A stretch of DNA of 52,564 nt from an uncultured Lachnospiraceae bacterium (GCA_947167135.1 CAMVGV010000016.1:1-52564), one strand, 5' to 3'; numbered from the stretch's first letter, positions 1 to 8,325 are shown. Numbers and translations: made by a program. Notes: a model not told the origin generated them from the sequence alone.

Positions 1-28
1 GCCGAAGGCAATTTAATTGGCAAAACCC

Positions 29-64
29 GTTACGTTCGCAGCCTGAAAGGCTGTGAACAGTAAC
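29..64. other. 15-bp inverted repeat (hairpin) upstream of thrS
   Basis: The arms at 29-43 and 49-64 pair over 15 bp (GTTAC plus GTTCGCAGCC against GGCTGTGAAC plus GTAAC) with one bulged A at 59 and a TGAAA loop. No T-run follows, so it is not a standard intrinsic terminator. No T-box motif (TGGNACCGCG) is visible anywhere between 1 and 240. It may be the 3' structure of a gene lying left of the window. Confidence 0.5.
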
Positions 65-101
65 GATTGTTGCGTATATCCTTTGAAGATCGGGGAAGAA
101 C

Positions 102-130
102 TTGCAATTTCATTCAAATACTAGGATAAT
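102..130 (+). promoter_or_regulatory. Putative sigma-A promoter for thrS
   Basis: A TTGCAA box at 102-107 is separated by 17 bp from GATAAT at 125-130. Transcription from here would read through the 27-bp dispersed repeat at 169-195 before thrS at 241. Assigned by consensus match only. Confidence 0.45.
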
Positions 131-168
131 ATGATATCAGGGTTCAAAAGCAATGCCGTTAAGTTAGT

Positions 169-195
169 GTCATTCTGAGCGAAGCGAAGAATCTT
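169..195. repeat. Dispersed GTCATTCTGAGCG-type repeat, copy 1
   Basis: The 27 bp beginning GTCATTCTGAGCGAAGCGAA recur identically at 26440-26466 and in slightly diverged form four times at 2759-2890. The unit can fold weakly (AGATTCTTCGCTTCGCTCAG on the opposite strand). It lies in the leader just upstream of thrS. Confidence 0.75.
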
Positions 196-240
196 CTATT
201 AAATGTGTTGTAGATAATAATGGAAAGGATATAAAAATAA

Positions 241-2016
241 ATGGAAAAAGAAAAGTTTCTTGAAATATACCGTCATTCACTGTCGCATATACTTGCGAAA
301 GCGGTAATAGAGATCTTCGGACCCGAAGTGCAGTATGCCATCGGACCGCAGATCGATGACGGCTTTTATTATGATTTCGCCCTGCCGAGGACAGTTTCCA
401 CCGATGACTTCAAAATGATAGAGGACAAGATGCGTGAAGTCATCAAAAGAGGCGAGGACTGGACAAGGAAAGAGGTTTCAAGGGAAGAAGCCCTTGAAAT
501 ATTCAAGGATCAGAAGTATAAGACCGAGCTCATTAAGGATCTTCCCGAGGATGAGACCATAACCATCTACCATACGGGAGATGATTTTGTGGATCTTTGT
601 CGGGGACCTCATGTTGATAATTCAAGAGAGCTTATGAATGCTGCATTTCAGGTGAAGTCTGTGTCCGGCTCCTATTGGAGAGGTGATGTAAACAGGGATC
701 AGCTTCAGAGGATCTATGTTTACGGCTTCCCCGACAAGAAAGCGCTGAAGGATCATCTGAACTTTATCAAGGAGGCAATGGAAAGGGATCATAAGAAGCT
801 TGGTCCCGAGATGGAGCTTTTCATGTTCCATGAGACGGCTCCGGGTATGCCTTACTGGCTGCCAAGAGGCTGGAAGGTTTATAATGCGCTTCTCGATTAT
901 TGGAGAAGGGAGCATGCGACCCACGGTTATGAGGAGATAAGCGGTCCGGTGCTTTCCTCAAAGGAGCTCTGGGTGCAGTCCGGACACTGGGCACATTATC
1001 AGGACGGCATGTTTACCGTTCCCATTGATGAGAACAGTACATATGCGATAAAGCCCATGAACTGCCCGAATTCCATCAATGTTTACAGGTACAGGCAGAG
1101 AAGCTATAAGGAGCTGCCCTTAAGGTTCTCCCAGACCGATATCATCCACAGGAAGGAAAAATCCGGCGCCCTTAACGGTCTTTTCCGTGTACAGGAGTTC
1201 CATCAGGATGACGACCATACCTATGTAACCGAGGAACAGATAGAGTCAGAGATAAGCGATATTATGGATATCGCAAAAAAGATATACGGAACCTTTGGAC
1301 TGGAGTATTCTGCCGAGCTTTCCACGAGACCCGATGACTATATGGGAGATATCGGTCTCTGGAATAAGGCAGAGGAGGCTCTTAAAAGGATACTGACAAA
1401 TAAGCTTGGTGAGGGTAATTTCGAGATCAATCCCGGAGACGGAGCCTTCTACGGACCGAAGATCGACCTTAAGATGAAGGACTGCCTCGGACGTGAATGG
1501 CAGATGGGAACCATACAGCTCGACTTCCAGCTTCCTCTTAATTTCGACCTTAAATATGTGGCGGACGATGGCTCATTCAAGAGACCTGTCCTTATCCACA
1601 GAGCCATCTTCGGTTCCATGGAGAGATTTATCGGTATCCTTATAGAGAACTTTAAGGGACACTTCCCCTTCTGGCTTGCTCCCGTACAGGTCGGGATCGT
1701 GCCCATAAGGGTCGATAATAATGAGTATGCAAAGAAGGTTGCCGACATTCTTTTTGACAACAGGATCCGTTTCGAAGCCGATTATTCGGATGAGAATATG
1801 AAGGTAAAGATCAAGCAGTTCAAGACGCTAAAGGATCCCTATGTTCTGGTTCTCGGTGATAAGGAGGCGGCAGACAATACGGTATCCATCAATATGAGAG
1901 GTTCAAAGAATGTGCTCCATGATGTTCCTCTTGATACCTTTGTGGCGATGTGCAACAGGATGAATAAGGAGTACTCGCTGGAACTCCTTACGGAAGTGCC
2001 GGATGATCTGAAATAA
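241..2016 (+). CDS. thrS: Threonine--tRNA ligase, TGS-less form
   Basis: This class II aminoacyl-tRNA synthetase charges tRNA-Thr with threonine in the cytoplasm. The editing (SAD) domain fills roughly residues 1-175, with HxxxH at H12/H16 and the CRGPH motif at C120-H124. The catalytic core follows, with the zinc ligands in MNCP, DDDHTY and LIHRAIFG, and the anticodon-binding domain occupies the last 110 residues. At 591 aa it is about 50 residues shorter than E. coli ThrRS because the N-terminal TGS domain is absent: the protein begins directly at the editing domain. Motif 2 reads FRVQEFHQDDDHTY, where RVRxFTQDDAHIF is usual. The start has an AAAGGA site 11 nt upstream. Its stop overlaps the next start by 1 nt. 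Confidence 0.93.
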   Translation: MEKEKFLEIYRHSLSHILAKAVIEIFGPEVQYAIGPQIDDGFYYDFALPRTVSTDDFKMIEDKMREVIKRGEDWTRKEVSREEALEIFKDQKYKTELIKDLPEDETITIYHTGDDFVDLCRGPHVDNSRELMNAAFQVKSVSGSYWRGDVNRDQLQRIYVYGFPDKKALKDHLNFIKEAMERDHKKLGPEMELFMFHETAPGMPYWLPRGWKVYNALLDYWRREHATHGYEEISGPVLSSKELWVQSGHWAHYQDGMFTVPIDENSTYAIKPMNCPNSINVYRYRQRSYKELPLRFSQTDIIHRKEKSGALNGLFRVQEFHQDDDHTYVTEEQIESEISDIMDIAKKIYGTFGLEYSAELSTRPDDYMGDIGLWNKAEEALKRILTNKLGEGNFEINPGDGAFYGPKIDLKMKDCLGREWQMGTIQLDFQLPLNFDLKYVADDGSFKRPVLIHRAIFGSMERFIGILIENFKGHFPFWLAPVQVGIVPIRVDNNEYAKKVADILFDNRIRFEADYSDENMKVKIKQFKTLKDPYVLVLGDKEAADNTVSINMRGSKNVLHDVPLDTFVAMCNRMNKEYSLELLTEVPDDLK

Positions 2017-2753
2017 TGTATAGTTTTGATGCAAAGATCCGTTACAGCGAATGCGGCGTGAATAAAAAGCTGAGTTTGCCAGCACTGGTCAATTACTTCC
2101 AGGATTGTACGAACTTTCATTCCGCCGGGACCGATGGCTCCTGGGAAGTTCTTATGGAAAAGGGCTTCGCCTGGATGATACTCTTCTGGGAGATAGAGGT
2201 TGACCGTTATCCCGCCATGTATGAAGAGGTAAAGGTCGGCACCATTCCCTACAGCGTGAAGGGGATCTTCGGGTGCAGGAATTTCTTTATGGAAGATGCA
2301 GAAGGCATTATGATCGCAAAGGCCAATTCCATCTGGGCACTTATCGACCTCGAAAGCCAGCTCCCGGTGAAGGTTCCGCCGGATGTGGCGGCTGCCTATC
2401 CTGCCGGTGAAAAGCTGGATATGACATATACGGGCAGGAAGATAGCCTATCCCGGGGAGGGAGAGGAGTATGCCGCAGATGAACTGATCGTAAGAAGGCG
2501 GGATCTCGATATAAATCGGCATGTCAATAATGAACGCTATATCAGATTTGCCACGGACGCACTTGAGGAAGCGGGCTTCGGAGACAGGACAAATCCTGAA
2601 GGTCTCCGGGTGGAATACAGAAAGCAGGCATTTAAGGGCGACCTTATCTATCCCGTGATAAACGACAGGACAAGTGAGGGAAAGCGGATTTTCACGGTCT
2701 CTCTGAATGACAGTAAGGGAATGCCGTACTGTCTTGTGGAAATAAGGGAGTAA
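2016..2753 (+). CDS. Acyl-ACP thioesterase (double hotdog family)
   Basis: The product hydrolyses acyl-ACP to release free fatty acids in the cytosol. At 245 aa it has the typical two-hotdog length for bacterial members of the FatA/FatB-related family (PF01643). The first hotdog has the ANSIWALID signature near residues 103-111. The second carries DLDINRHVNNERYIRF near 163-178, matching the conserved N-x-H active-site segment. The ATG at 2016 shares its A with the thrS stop codon (TAATG), so translation is probably coupled to thrS. The pairing with an aminoacyl-tRNA synthetase has no obvious metabolic logic. Chain-length preference cannot be read from the sequence. Confidence 0.88.
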   Translation: MYSFDAKIRYSECGVNKKLSLPALVNYFQDCTNFHSAGTDGSWEVLMEKGFAWMILFWEIEVDRYPAMYEEVKVGTIPYSVKGIFGCRNFFMEDAEGIMIAKANSIWALIDLESQLPVKVPPDVAAAYPAGEKLDMTYTGRKIAYPGEGEEYAADELIVRRRDLDINRHVNNERYIRFATDALEEAGFGDRTNPEGLRVEYRKQAFKGDLIYPVINDRTSEGKRIFTVSLNDSKGMPYCLVEIRE

Positions 2754-2758
2754 GTTTT

Positions 2759-2890
2759 GTCATCCTGAGCGAAAGCGCAGGATCATAAAAACTGTCATCC
2801 TGAGCAAAAGCGGAGGATCATAAAAACTGTCATCCTGAGCGTCAGCGAAGGATCATAAAAACTGTCATCCTGAGCGATAGCGAAGGATCT
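2759..2890. repeat. Four-copy 35-bp tandem repeat (GTCATCCTGAGCG family)
   Basis: Units start at 2759, 2794, 2829 and 2864; the last is cut after 27 bp. Each is GTCATCCTGAGC plus a variable 3-nt centre plus AGCGAAGGATC, then an ATAAAAACT spacer. The units are imperfect palindromes (TCCT...AGGA, GCG...AGC). They fill the gap between the thioesterase and ddh, and the last unit ends 7 nt before the ddh ribosome binding site. They belong to the same family as the copies at 169-195 and 26440-26466. Confidence 0.9.
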
Positions 2891-2910
2891 TTGTAATGAG
2901 GAGAAAAAAC

Positions 2911-3894
2911 ATGATCACAAAAGTAGGAATACTCGGATACGGAAACCTCGGAAGAGGAGTGGAAGAAGCAGTTAAGAGGAATGAAGATCAGGTGCTGAAG
3001 GCAGTGTACACAAGGCGGGATCCTGCTTCTATAAAGATCAATACACCGGGAGCCGAGGTAAAGAGCGTTTCCGAGCTGGACAGCGGACACGAGGACATCG
3101 AAGTGCTTATAATCTGTGGAGGCTCTGCAACGGATCTTCCTGAAATGACACCGAAGTATGCGGCACTTTATTCGGTCATAGATTCCTTTGATACCCATGC
3201 AAATATACCTCAGCACTTTGCGAATGTGGACAAGGCGGCAAAAAATGCAGGTACAACAGCCCTTATTTCCTGCGGCTGGGATCCCGGAATGTTTTCACTG
3301 AACCGTGTTTATGCCCACTCGGTACTTCCGGATGGCAGAGACTACACCTTCTGGGGCAGGGGCGTGAGCCAGGGACATTCGGACGCCATAAGGCGTATTG
3401 AGGGAGTGAAGGATGCGAGGCAGTATACCGTTCCCATAGAGGCTGCGCTTGATAAGGTCAGGAGCGGATCAAATCCCGAGCTCACAACAAGGGAAAAGCA
3501 CTTAAGGGAGTGCTGGGTCGTTGCAGAGGAAAATGCTGATAAGGCAAGGATCGAAGAGGAAATAAAGACCATGCCGAACTACTTTGCGGATTATGATACC
3601 ACCGTTAATTTTATTTCCGAAGAGGAACTGAAAAGAGATCATGCAGGCCTTCCCCACGGAGGATCAGTGATATATACCGGTGCCACCGGTGACGGCAGCA
3701 ATAAGCATGTGATAGAGTATAGTCTGAAGCTTGATTCAAATCCCGAATTCACCGGGTCGGTACTTGCAGCTTATGCCCGTGCGGTTGACAGGCTGAATAA
3801 GGAGGACCGCTTTGGCTGCATAACTGTGCTGGACGTGGCTCCTGCGTACCTCAGTCCTCTTTCTCCCGAGGAACAGAGAGCGCACCTTCTGTAA
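2911..3894 (+). CDS. ddh: meso-diaminopimelate D-dehydrogenase
   Basis: This NADPH-dependent enzyme reductively aminates tetrahydrodipicolinate to meso-diaminopimelate, giving a one-step route to the peptidoglycan cross-linking residue and to lysine. The N-terminal Rossmann fold shows GILGYGNLGRGVE, followed by the arginine-rich YTRRDP segment expected for NADPH. The C-terminal segments around STDLPEM, SCGWDPGMFS, WGRGVSQGHSDAIRRI and LPHGGSVI fit the family. I chose the ATG at 2911 over the in-frame ATG at 2896 because GAGGAG (2898-2903) sits 7 nt before 2911 and would lie inside the longer version. The 327-aa product matches the usual family length. A tandem repeat array precedes the gene. 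Confidence 0.93.
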   Translation: MITKVGILGYGNLGRGVEEAVKRNEDQVLKAVYTRRDPASIKINTPGAEVKSVSELDSGHEDIEVLIICGGSATDLPEMTPKYAALYSVIDSFDTHANIPQHFANVDKAAKNAGTTALISCGWDPGMFSLNRVYAHSVLPDGRDYTFWGRGVSQGHSDAIRRIEGVKDARQYTVPIEAALDKVRSGSNPELTTREKHLRECWVVAEENADKARIEEEIKTMPNYFADYDTTVNFISEEELKRDHAGLPHGGSVIYTGATGDGSNKHVIEYSLKLDSNPEFTGSVLAAYARAVDRLNKEDRFGCITVLDVAPAYLSPLSPEEQRAHLL

Positions 3895-3902
3895 CAATTT
3901 CA

Positions 3903-3925
3903 TCGGGATCTTACGGAGATCCCGG
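3903..3925 (+). terminator. Hairpin between ddh and tRNA-Leu
   Basis: CGGGATCT (3904-3911) pairs with AGATCCCG (3917-3924) around TACGG. There is no T-run, so read-through into the tRNA 9 nt downstream is plausible. No separate tRNA promoter is visible in the gap. Confidence 0.45.
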
Positions 3926-3932
3926 TATATCT

Positions 3933-4015
3933 GCGCCGGTGTCGGAACTGGCAGACGAGCAGGATTTAGGTTCCTGTGCTCTATGGGCGTGTGGGTTCAA
4001 GTCCCATCCGGCGCA
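3933..4015 (+). tRNA. tRNA-Leu (anticodon UAG)
   Basis: The acceptor arms are GCGCCGG (3933-3939) and CCGGCGC (4008-4014), with discriminator A at 4015. The anticodon stem CAGGA/TCCTG encloses the loop TTTAGGT, giving anticodon TAG (decodes CUA and other CUN codons). The variable region GCTCTATGGGC forms a short stem, as class II tRNAs have. The T arm is GTGGG-TTCAAGT-CCCAT. CCA is not encoded (CGA follows). The 3' 12 nt are repeated three more times downstream. Confidence 0.95.
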
Positions 4016-4295
4016 CGAAAACGAGTGGGTTCGATTCTACGGCCCGCAGCCGCGCACGGCGCGGCTAAACGCGGTCGCAAAAGGTCCGCCGGACCTTTTG
4101 CCATCCGGCGCATGAAAGTGGCTCGTCGGTCGGTTCGCCGGGAAAAAGATCCGCAGGATCTTTTTCTGAATCCGGCTCACCCCATCCGGCGCATGAAAAC
4201 GAGTGGGTTCGATTCTACGGCCCGCAGCCGCGCACAGCGCGGCTAAACGCGGCCGCAAAAGCTCCACCGGACCTTTTGCCATCCGGCGCATGAAA
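4004..4295 (+). repeat. Tandem array of tRNA-Leu 3'-end copies with embedded hairpins
   Basis: The tRNA 3' dodecamer CCATCCGGCGCA occurs at 4004 (inside the tRNA), 4101, 4182 and 4279, spaced 97, 81 and 97 bp apart. Units 4021-4117 and 4199-4295 are both 97 bp and differ at only 4 positions. Each carries a T-arm-like GTGGGTTCGATTCTAC and a GC-rich tract. The first has a palindrome AAAAGGTCC-GCC-GGACCTTTT (4079-4099), which is damaged in the other. The 81-bp middle unit (4118-4198) has instead AAAAAGATCC-GCA-GGATCTTTTT (4143-4165). Open frames exist here on both strands, but they are repeat artefacts. Confidence 0.9.
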
Positions 4296-4329
4296 AAGCC
4301 GTTGTGCTGTGCAGTGCAATGGCTTTTTT
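4293..4329 (+). terminator. Intrinsic terminator of the tRNA-Leu unit
   Basis: GCCGTTGTGC (4298-4307) pairs, with wobbles, with GTGCAATGGC (4314-4323). It is preceded by AAAAA and followed by a run of T to 4329, the canonical layout. It also insulates the LacI gene that follows. Confidence 0.8.
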
Positions 4330-4330
4330 C

Positions 4331-4362
4331 TTGCGGCAATGCCTCCGGGGTGATAAAATCAC
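4331..4362 (+). promoter_or_regulatory. Promoter and possible operator of the first LacI gene
   Basis: TTGCGG at 4331-4336 and TAAAAT at 4354-4359 are 17 bp apart. The inverted repeat GTGAT-AAA-ATCAC (4350-4362) covers the -10 box and could be an operator, for instance for autoregulation. Assigned by motif only. Confidence 0.45.
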
Positions 4363-4395
4363 ACTATAACTATTTTCAGGAAGGAAAACGGCTTT

Positions 4396-5409
4396 ATGGT
4401 CTCTATTAAGGATGTTGCAAAGCATGCCGGGGTTGCCATTTCTACCGTTTCGAAGGTACTTAATAACTACCCGAATGTAACGGAAACTACAAAGAATAAG
4501 GTTAACCGGGCAATAAAGGAGCTTAACTACGTCCCAAATTCAATAGCGGCGGCACTTTCCTCCAAGCATTCCGGACGTGTGGCGCTTCTTATGGATCCTG
4601 TCCGTGAGACCAGGGGTGCTGACCAGATCTACATGGAGTATATTCTTGGCGCCCTTGACTCCGCGCGTGAGCTGGGTATTGATGCCATAACCGTGTTTTT
4701 CAGCATGCTGGAAAATATGACTGTCGATGATATCACCAGATACTTAAGATCACAGGGGGTTCAGGCGATAGTGGTATTCGGGCTTTCCCAGGAAACAAAG
4801 GTGATAAGAAATCTTATTCAGGAGGAGGATTTCTTTACAGTTGTTGTGGACGCACCCTTTGTTACAGACGGAATTACCTCTGTAGGAATTGATCACACGG
4901 AGGCTCAGTATCAGGTGGCCGTCAAGACCATTAAGGAAAACCCGGGATCTGTGCAGCCGGGAGAGTCTGCTCCTTCGGTTCTCTATATAGCCGGAAGGGG
5001 AGCTGATTATACCACTGCCGACCGTACAAAAGGTATGAAGAAGGCGGCGGAAGAGCTTAAGGTGAGCTTAAGCATCAGATACGGTGATTTTTCCGAGGCA
5101 AAGGCCGGAAGCATTGCAAGGGTCACAGGCAGGGATAAGGATTTCATCATCTGCGCTTCCGATCTGATGGCCATAGGGGCAGTAAATGCCCTTAAAGAAA
5201 CGGGGCGGAACATCCCGGTATGCGGCTTTGACGGTATAGCACTGATGGCATACGCAGGCTGTGATATGAATACCGTACGACAGGACTTTTACGAGATTGC
5301 GAATACGGCGGTAAAAGAAGCGAAAAGACTTATGGACGGAGAAAAGGGGAGACAGGTCGTCATGCCCCACAGGATAGTGCGGATGGCGTACAGCGATATT
5401 GTAAAATAA
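4396..5409 (+). CDS. LacI-family transcriptional regulator, beside glycogen phosphorylase
   Basis: This is a cytoplasmic DNA-binding regulator of 337 aa. The N-terminal helix-turn-helix reads IKDVAKHAGVAISTVSKVLNN (residues 4-24), with the hinge region near NYVPNSIAAAL. The rest is a periplasmic-binding-protein-like effector domain. It starts 27 nt upstream of the glycogen phosphorylase gene's own start region and is probably co-transcribed with it, so its likely role is sensing maltose or a related alpha-glucan signal (MalR-like). The effector is inference. AGGAAGG precedes the ATG by about 10 nt. A second LacI gene lies at 8422. Confidence 0.88.
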   Translation: MVSIKDVAKHAGVAISTVSKVLNNYPNVTETTKNKVNRAIKELNYVPNSIAAALSSKHSGRVALLMDPVRETRGADQIYMEYILGALDSARELGIDAITVFFSMLENMTVDDITRYLRSQGVQAIVVFGLSQETKVIRNLIQEEDFFTVVVDAPFVTDGITSVGIDHTEAQYQVAVKTIKENPGSVQPGESAPSVLYIAGRGADYTTADRTKGMKKAAEELKVSLSIRYGDFSEAKAGSIARVTGRDKDFIICASDLMAIGAVNALKETGRNIPVCGFDGIALMAYAGCDMNTVRQDFYEIANTAVKEAKRLMDGEKGRQVVMPHRIVRMAYSDIVK

Positions 5410-5436
5410 AAAGGAAAGGAACGGCATCGACTAACA

Positions 5437-7710
5437 ATGGAAGTAAGGACAAAATTTGACGCTCTTGCAAGAAAACTTTATGGAAGGCCTGTACATCAGT
5501 GTACATCCCATGAGTTATTCCATGTTCTGCTGCAGCTTACAAAGGAGCTGACGGATGAAAGGCAGGTAAACGACGGAAAGAGAAAGATCTATTATATTTC
5601 CGCAGAATTTTTGATCGGTAAGCTCTTGTCCAATAACCTTATAAATCTCGGGGTCTATGATGAGATAGAAGGGATACTTAAGGAAAGCGGAAAATCCTTA
5701 TCCGAAATAGAAGAAGAGGAAAGGGAACCCTCTCTCGGAAACGGGGGCTTAGGAAGGCTTGCAGCCTGCTTTATGGATTCCATAGCGACATTACAGCTTC
5801 CCGGTGCGGGGATCGGATTAAACTACCACTACGGGCTCTTTAAGCAGGTATTTAAGGATCATCTGCAGCAGGCCGAAAAGGACGGCTGGATAAATGACAG
5901 AAGCTGGCTGAAAAAGACGGATGTGAGCTTTGACATTGAATTCGGGGGAGTGAGCGTAAAGTCCAGAATGTATGATATAGATGTGGTAGGTTATGAAAAG
6001 GGACTTAGCCTTCTTCATCTTTTTGATGTGGAATCCCTCGACGAGTCACTTGTTAAGAGCGGAATAGATTTTGACAAGACGGATGTGGAAAAGAACCTTA
6101 CACTTTTCCTTTATCCGGATGATTCTGATGAAGCCGGAAATCTTCTGCGTATCTACCAGCAGTATTTTATGGTTTCAAACGGGGCAAGGCTCATCATTAA
6201 GGAGATGAAGGACAAGGGCTATGATCTTCACGATCTGAATGAGCATGTAGCCATCCAGATAAATGATACCCACCCCACAATGGTGATCCCGGAGCTTATA
6301 AGGATACTCACACAGGAAGAAGAGTTCACCATGGATGACGCCATAGACGTGGTATCGAAGACCTGCGCCTATACCAATCACACCATCCTCGCGGAGGCTC
6401 TCGAAAAGTGGCCGCTGGAATATCTGAATAAGGTGGTGCCGGTGCTGGTTCCCATTATCAAAGAGCTTGCGAACAGGGTAAAGAAGGCTCATAAGGATGA
6501 TCCGAAGGTTTGGATAATCGATAAAGAAAAGAGAGTCCATATGGCTCATATCGATATTCATTACGGCTATTCCGTAAACGGCGTGGCGGCTATACATACG
6601 GATATACTTAAGGATACTGAGCTTAACAGCTTTTATAAGCTCTATCCCGAAAAGTTCAATAACAAGACAAACGGCGTAACCTTCAGACGCTGGCTCCTGC
6701 AGTGCAACAGACCCCTCTCCGCCCTTCTGGACAGGACCATAGGTAAAGAGTACAGAAGTGACGCGGATGCTCTGGAGAAGCTTCTTGGATTTAAGGAGGA
6801 CGCCGGAGTCCTGAAGGCGCTTGAGGATATCAAAAGGTCAAATAAGGAAGAGCTTGCAGCTTACATCAAAAAGCATGAGGGCATAGAGCTTAACACGGAT
6901 TCCATTTTCGATATACAGGTGAAGCGTCTCCATGAATATAAGAGACAGCAGATGAATGCGCTGTACATCATTCATAAATATCTGGAGATAAAGGACGGGA
7001 AGAAGCCGAAGCGCCCGATAACCTGTATTTTCGGTGCAAAGGCAGCTCCCGCTTACGTTATCGCAAAGGATATTATTCACCTCATCCTTGTGCTTCAGGA
7101 GATCATTAATAACGATCCCGAGGTAAATCAGTATCTTAAAGTGATAATGGTCACGAACTATAACGTAAGCTATGCGGAGAAGCTTATACCTGCCTGCGAT
7201 ATTTCTGAGCAGATATCTTTAGCATCCAAGGAGGCATCGGGAACCTCAAATATGAAGTTTATGCTGAACGGTGCAGTGACCCTGGGTACGGATGACGGCG
7301 CAAATGTTGAGATACACAGCCTGGTGGGCGACGACAATATTTATATCTTCGGTGCGGATTCCGATACGGTGATAAAGCATTACGAGGCTGCGGACTATGT
7401 ATCAAAGGATATTTACGACAAGTCCGAAACAGTTAAGGAGGCCGTGGACTTTATCATTTCCCCCGAATGTATGAAGACAGGACATAAGGAAAATCTGGAG
7501 AGACTCTACAAGGAGCTTCTGAATAAGGACTGGTTTATGACCCTTCTCGATCTGGAGGCATATATCAAGGCAAAGGACAGGATCCTTGAGGATTATGAGG
7601 ATCGGGAGAAGTGGAGAAGGATGATGCTTGTGAACATAGCAAAAGCGGGATTTTTCTCCAGTGACAGGACTATAGCCGAATATAACAGAGACATCTGGCA
7701 CCTGAAGTAA
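5437..7710 (+). CDS. glgP: Glycogen/maltodextrin phosphorylase
   Basis: This cytosolic GT35 enzyme phosphorolyses alpha-1,4-glucan to glucose-1-phosphate. The pyridoxal-phosphate lysine is K607 in [14 protein letters not shown], followed by [12 protein letters not shown]. Other family signatures are [17 protein letters not shown] (about residues 98-114), INDTHPTM and [10 protein letters not shown]. At 757 aa it is shorter than the E. coli enzymes (about 800 aa), as is common in clostridia. The best Shine-Dalgarno-like sequence (AAGGAAAGGA) ends 17 nt before the ATG, which is unusually far. There is no earlier in-frame ATG, so the start stands but translation may be weak or coupled to the upstream LacI gene. 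glgP and malP cannot be separated from sequence alone. Confidence 0.92.
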   Translation: MEVRTKFDALARKLYGRPVHQCTSHELFHVLLQLTKELTDERQVNDGKRKIYYISAEFLIGKLLSNNLINLGVYDEIEGILKESGKSLSEIEEEEREPSLGNGGLGRLAACFMDSIATLQLPGAGIGLNYHYGLFKQVFKDHLQQAEKDGWINDRSWLKKTDVSFDIEFGGVSVKSRMYDIDVVGYEKGLSLLHLFDVESLDESLVKSGIDFDKTDVEKNLTLFLYPDDSDEAGNLLRIYQQYFMVSNGARLIIKEMKDKGYDLHDLNEHVAIQINDTHPTMVIPELIRILTQEEEFTMDDAIDVVSKTCAYTNHTILAEALEKWPLEYLNKVVPVLVPIIKELANRVKKAHKDDPKVWIIDKEKRVHMAHIDIHYGYSVNGVAAIHTDILKDTELNSFYKLYPEKFNNKTNGVTFRRWLLQCNRPLSALLDRTIGKEYRSDADALEKLLGFKEDAGVLKALEDIKRSNKEELAAYIKKHEGIELNTDSIFDIQVKRLHEYKRQQMNALYIIHKYLEIKDGKKPKRPITCIFGAKAAPAYVIAKDIIHLILVLQEIINNDPEVNQYLKVIMVTNYNVSYAEKLIPACDISEQISLASKEASGTSNMKFMLNGAVTLGTDDGANVEIHSLVGDDNIYIFGADSDTVIKHYEAADYVSKDIYDKSETVKEAVDFIISPECMKTGHKENLERLYKELLNKDWFMTLLDLEAYIKAKDRILEDYEDREKWRRMMLVNIAKAGFFSSDRTIAEYNRDIWHLK

Positions 7711-7735
7711 TTGGGAGACTGCTCCCATGCGTATA

Positions 7736-7774
7736 CGGCTGATTAGATCGTGCTTTGCACGGTTTAATCAGCCG
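7736..7774. other. 18-bp-stem hairpin downstream of glgP
   Basis: Positions 7736-7753 (CGGCTGATTAGATCGTGC) pair with 7757-7774 around a TTT loop, with two G-T wobbles. A smaller hairpin GGGAG-ACTG-CTCCC lies at 7713-7726. Neither has a T-run. They probably protect or end the glgP mRNA, but the function is inference. Confidence 0.6.
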
Positions 7775-7908
7775 AATTAAAGCTCAGCCGCTATCCCTTC
7801 AGGATCACCCAGAGCAATAAACTGACTGAGGCTTCGGGCTATATAGATGATTTTCTGTACGATGAGGCTGCAGAACTGATAAGGGAGATATATCCGGGTA
7901 TTGAATGA
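7774..7908 (+). pseudogene. Start-less coding remnant
   Basis: A frame ending at TGA 7906-7908 is open for about 44 codons but has no start codon and no ribosome binding site. Its end reads LTEASGYIDDFLYDEAAELI followed by REIYPGIE, which has the composition of a real protein C-terminus. I do not recognise the family. It could be chance, but a decayed gene end fits the otherwise gene-free 700 bp. Confidence 0.25.
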
Positions 7909-7970
7909 GATCGTAAAACGGAATATGTAGTGGTTTTTTGCCGGCAGATAACAAAATATTGTGATTTTCA

Positions 7971-7999
7971 TTGACAGAATCATCCTAAAATGATAGACT
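7971..7999 (+). promoter_or_regulatory. Strong sigma-A-type promoter without a downstream ORF
   Basis: TTGACA at 7971-7976 and TAGACT at 7994-7999 are exactly 17 bp apart. No open reading frame follows before the terminator-like hairpin at 8042-8090, so this promoter probably drives a small RNA. Confidence 0.6.
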
Positions 8000-8005
8000 T
8001 CTTAA

Positions 8006-8090
8006 AGAGTTGTTAATTTCAACTTCTACCCTCATATTTCAGATACCCGGCGACCTTAATTCTCCCCTTTATCGTCGGGTATCATTTTTC
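8006..8090 (+). ncRNA. Candidate small RNA with a UCCC-type loop
   Basis: The predicted transcript is about 85 nt, from the promoter at 7971-7999 to a T-run at 8085-8089. It has a 5' hairpin AGTTG (8008-8012)/CAACT (8020-8024) and a 3' terminator hairpin. In the latter GATACCC (8042-8048) pairs with GGGTATC (8077-8083), and GAC/GTC adds three more pairs. The 19-nt terminator loop contains TTCTCCCCTTT, which is complementary to a Shine-Dalgarno sequence. The linker also has a CTACCCTC tract. C-rich unpaired tracts of this kind are the seed regions of known Gram-positive sRNAs such as RoxS/RsaE. No named family is claimed. Confidence 0.45.
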
Positions 8091-8275
8091 ATGTCACTCA
8101 TCCGTGTTCCGGGATTTGCCGGGTGAAGCGTGGCTTTTAAGTGAAATTTTCGCTGAAATGCCCGTATCAACTTAAAACAACGAAAATCTTTTTACGGATT
8201 CAGACGAGGCTTCGTCAATTCTTCCCAAGAAATATTTTTTCGAAAAAAATTTTAGTGTAAACTAGATAAAAGGTA

Positions 8276-8325
8276 TTGCATTATTCTCAAAAGAGTATTA
8301 CTATTATCGTACTAAAACGTTTGAG
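8276..8325 (+). promoter_or_regulatory. Promoter and LacI-type operator upstream of the second LacI gene
   Basis: TTGCAT at 8276-8281 and TACTAT at 8299-8304 have a 17-bp spacer, which contains the palindrome CTC-AAAA-GAG (8286-8295). Just downstream, CTNAAACGTTTNAG (8312-8325) is a LacI/CcpA-style operator with a central CG. It sits where a repressor would block initiation. The likely binder is the adjacent regulator, by inference. The remaining sequence from 8091 to 8275 shows nothing I can name. Confidence 0.55.

Noticed and set aside
1-240. T-box riboswitch upstream of thrS
   Set aside because: The region has one hairpin and a promoter, but no TGGNACCGCG T-box motif or specifier stem could be found.
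2759-2890. CRISPR array before ddh
   Set aside because: Four units with a 35-bp period, nearly identical spacers of 9 bp and no cas genes: a simple tandem repeat, not repeat-spacer units.
4021-4339. Open frames of 68-100 codons on both strands in the tRNA-Leu array
   Set aside because: They follow the repeats exactly, are rich in Arg/Pro/Gly, have no ribosome binding sites and read through terminator-like palindromes.
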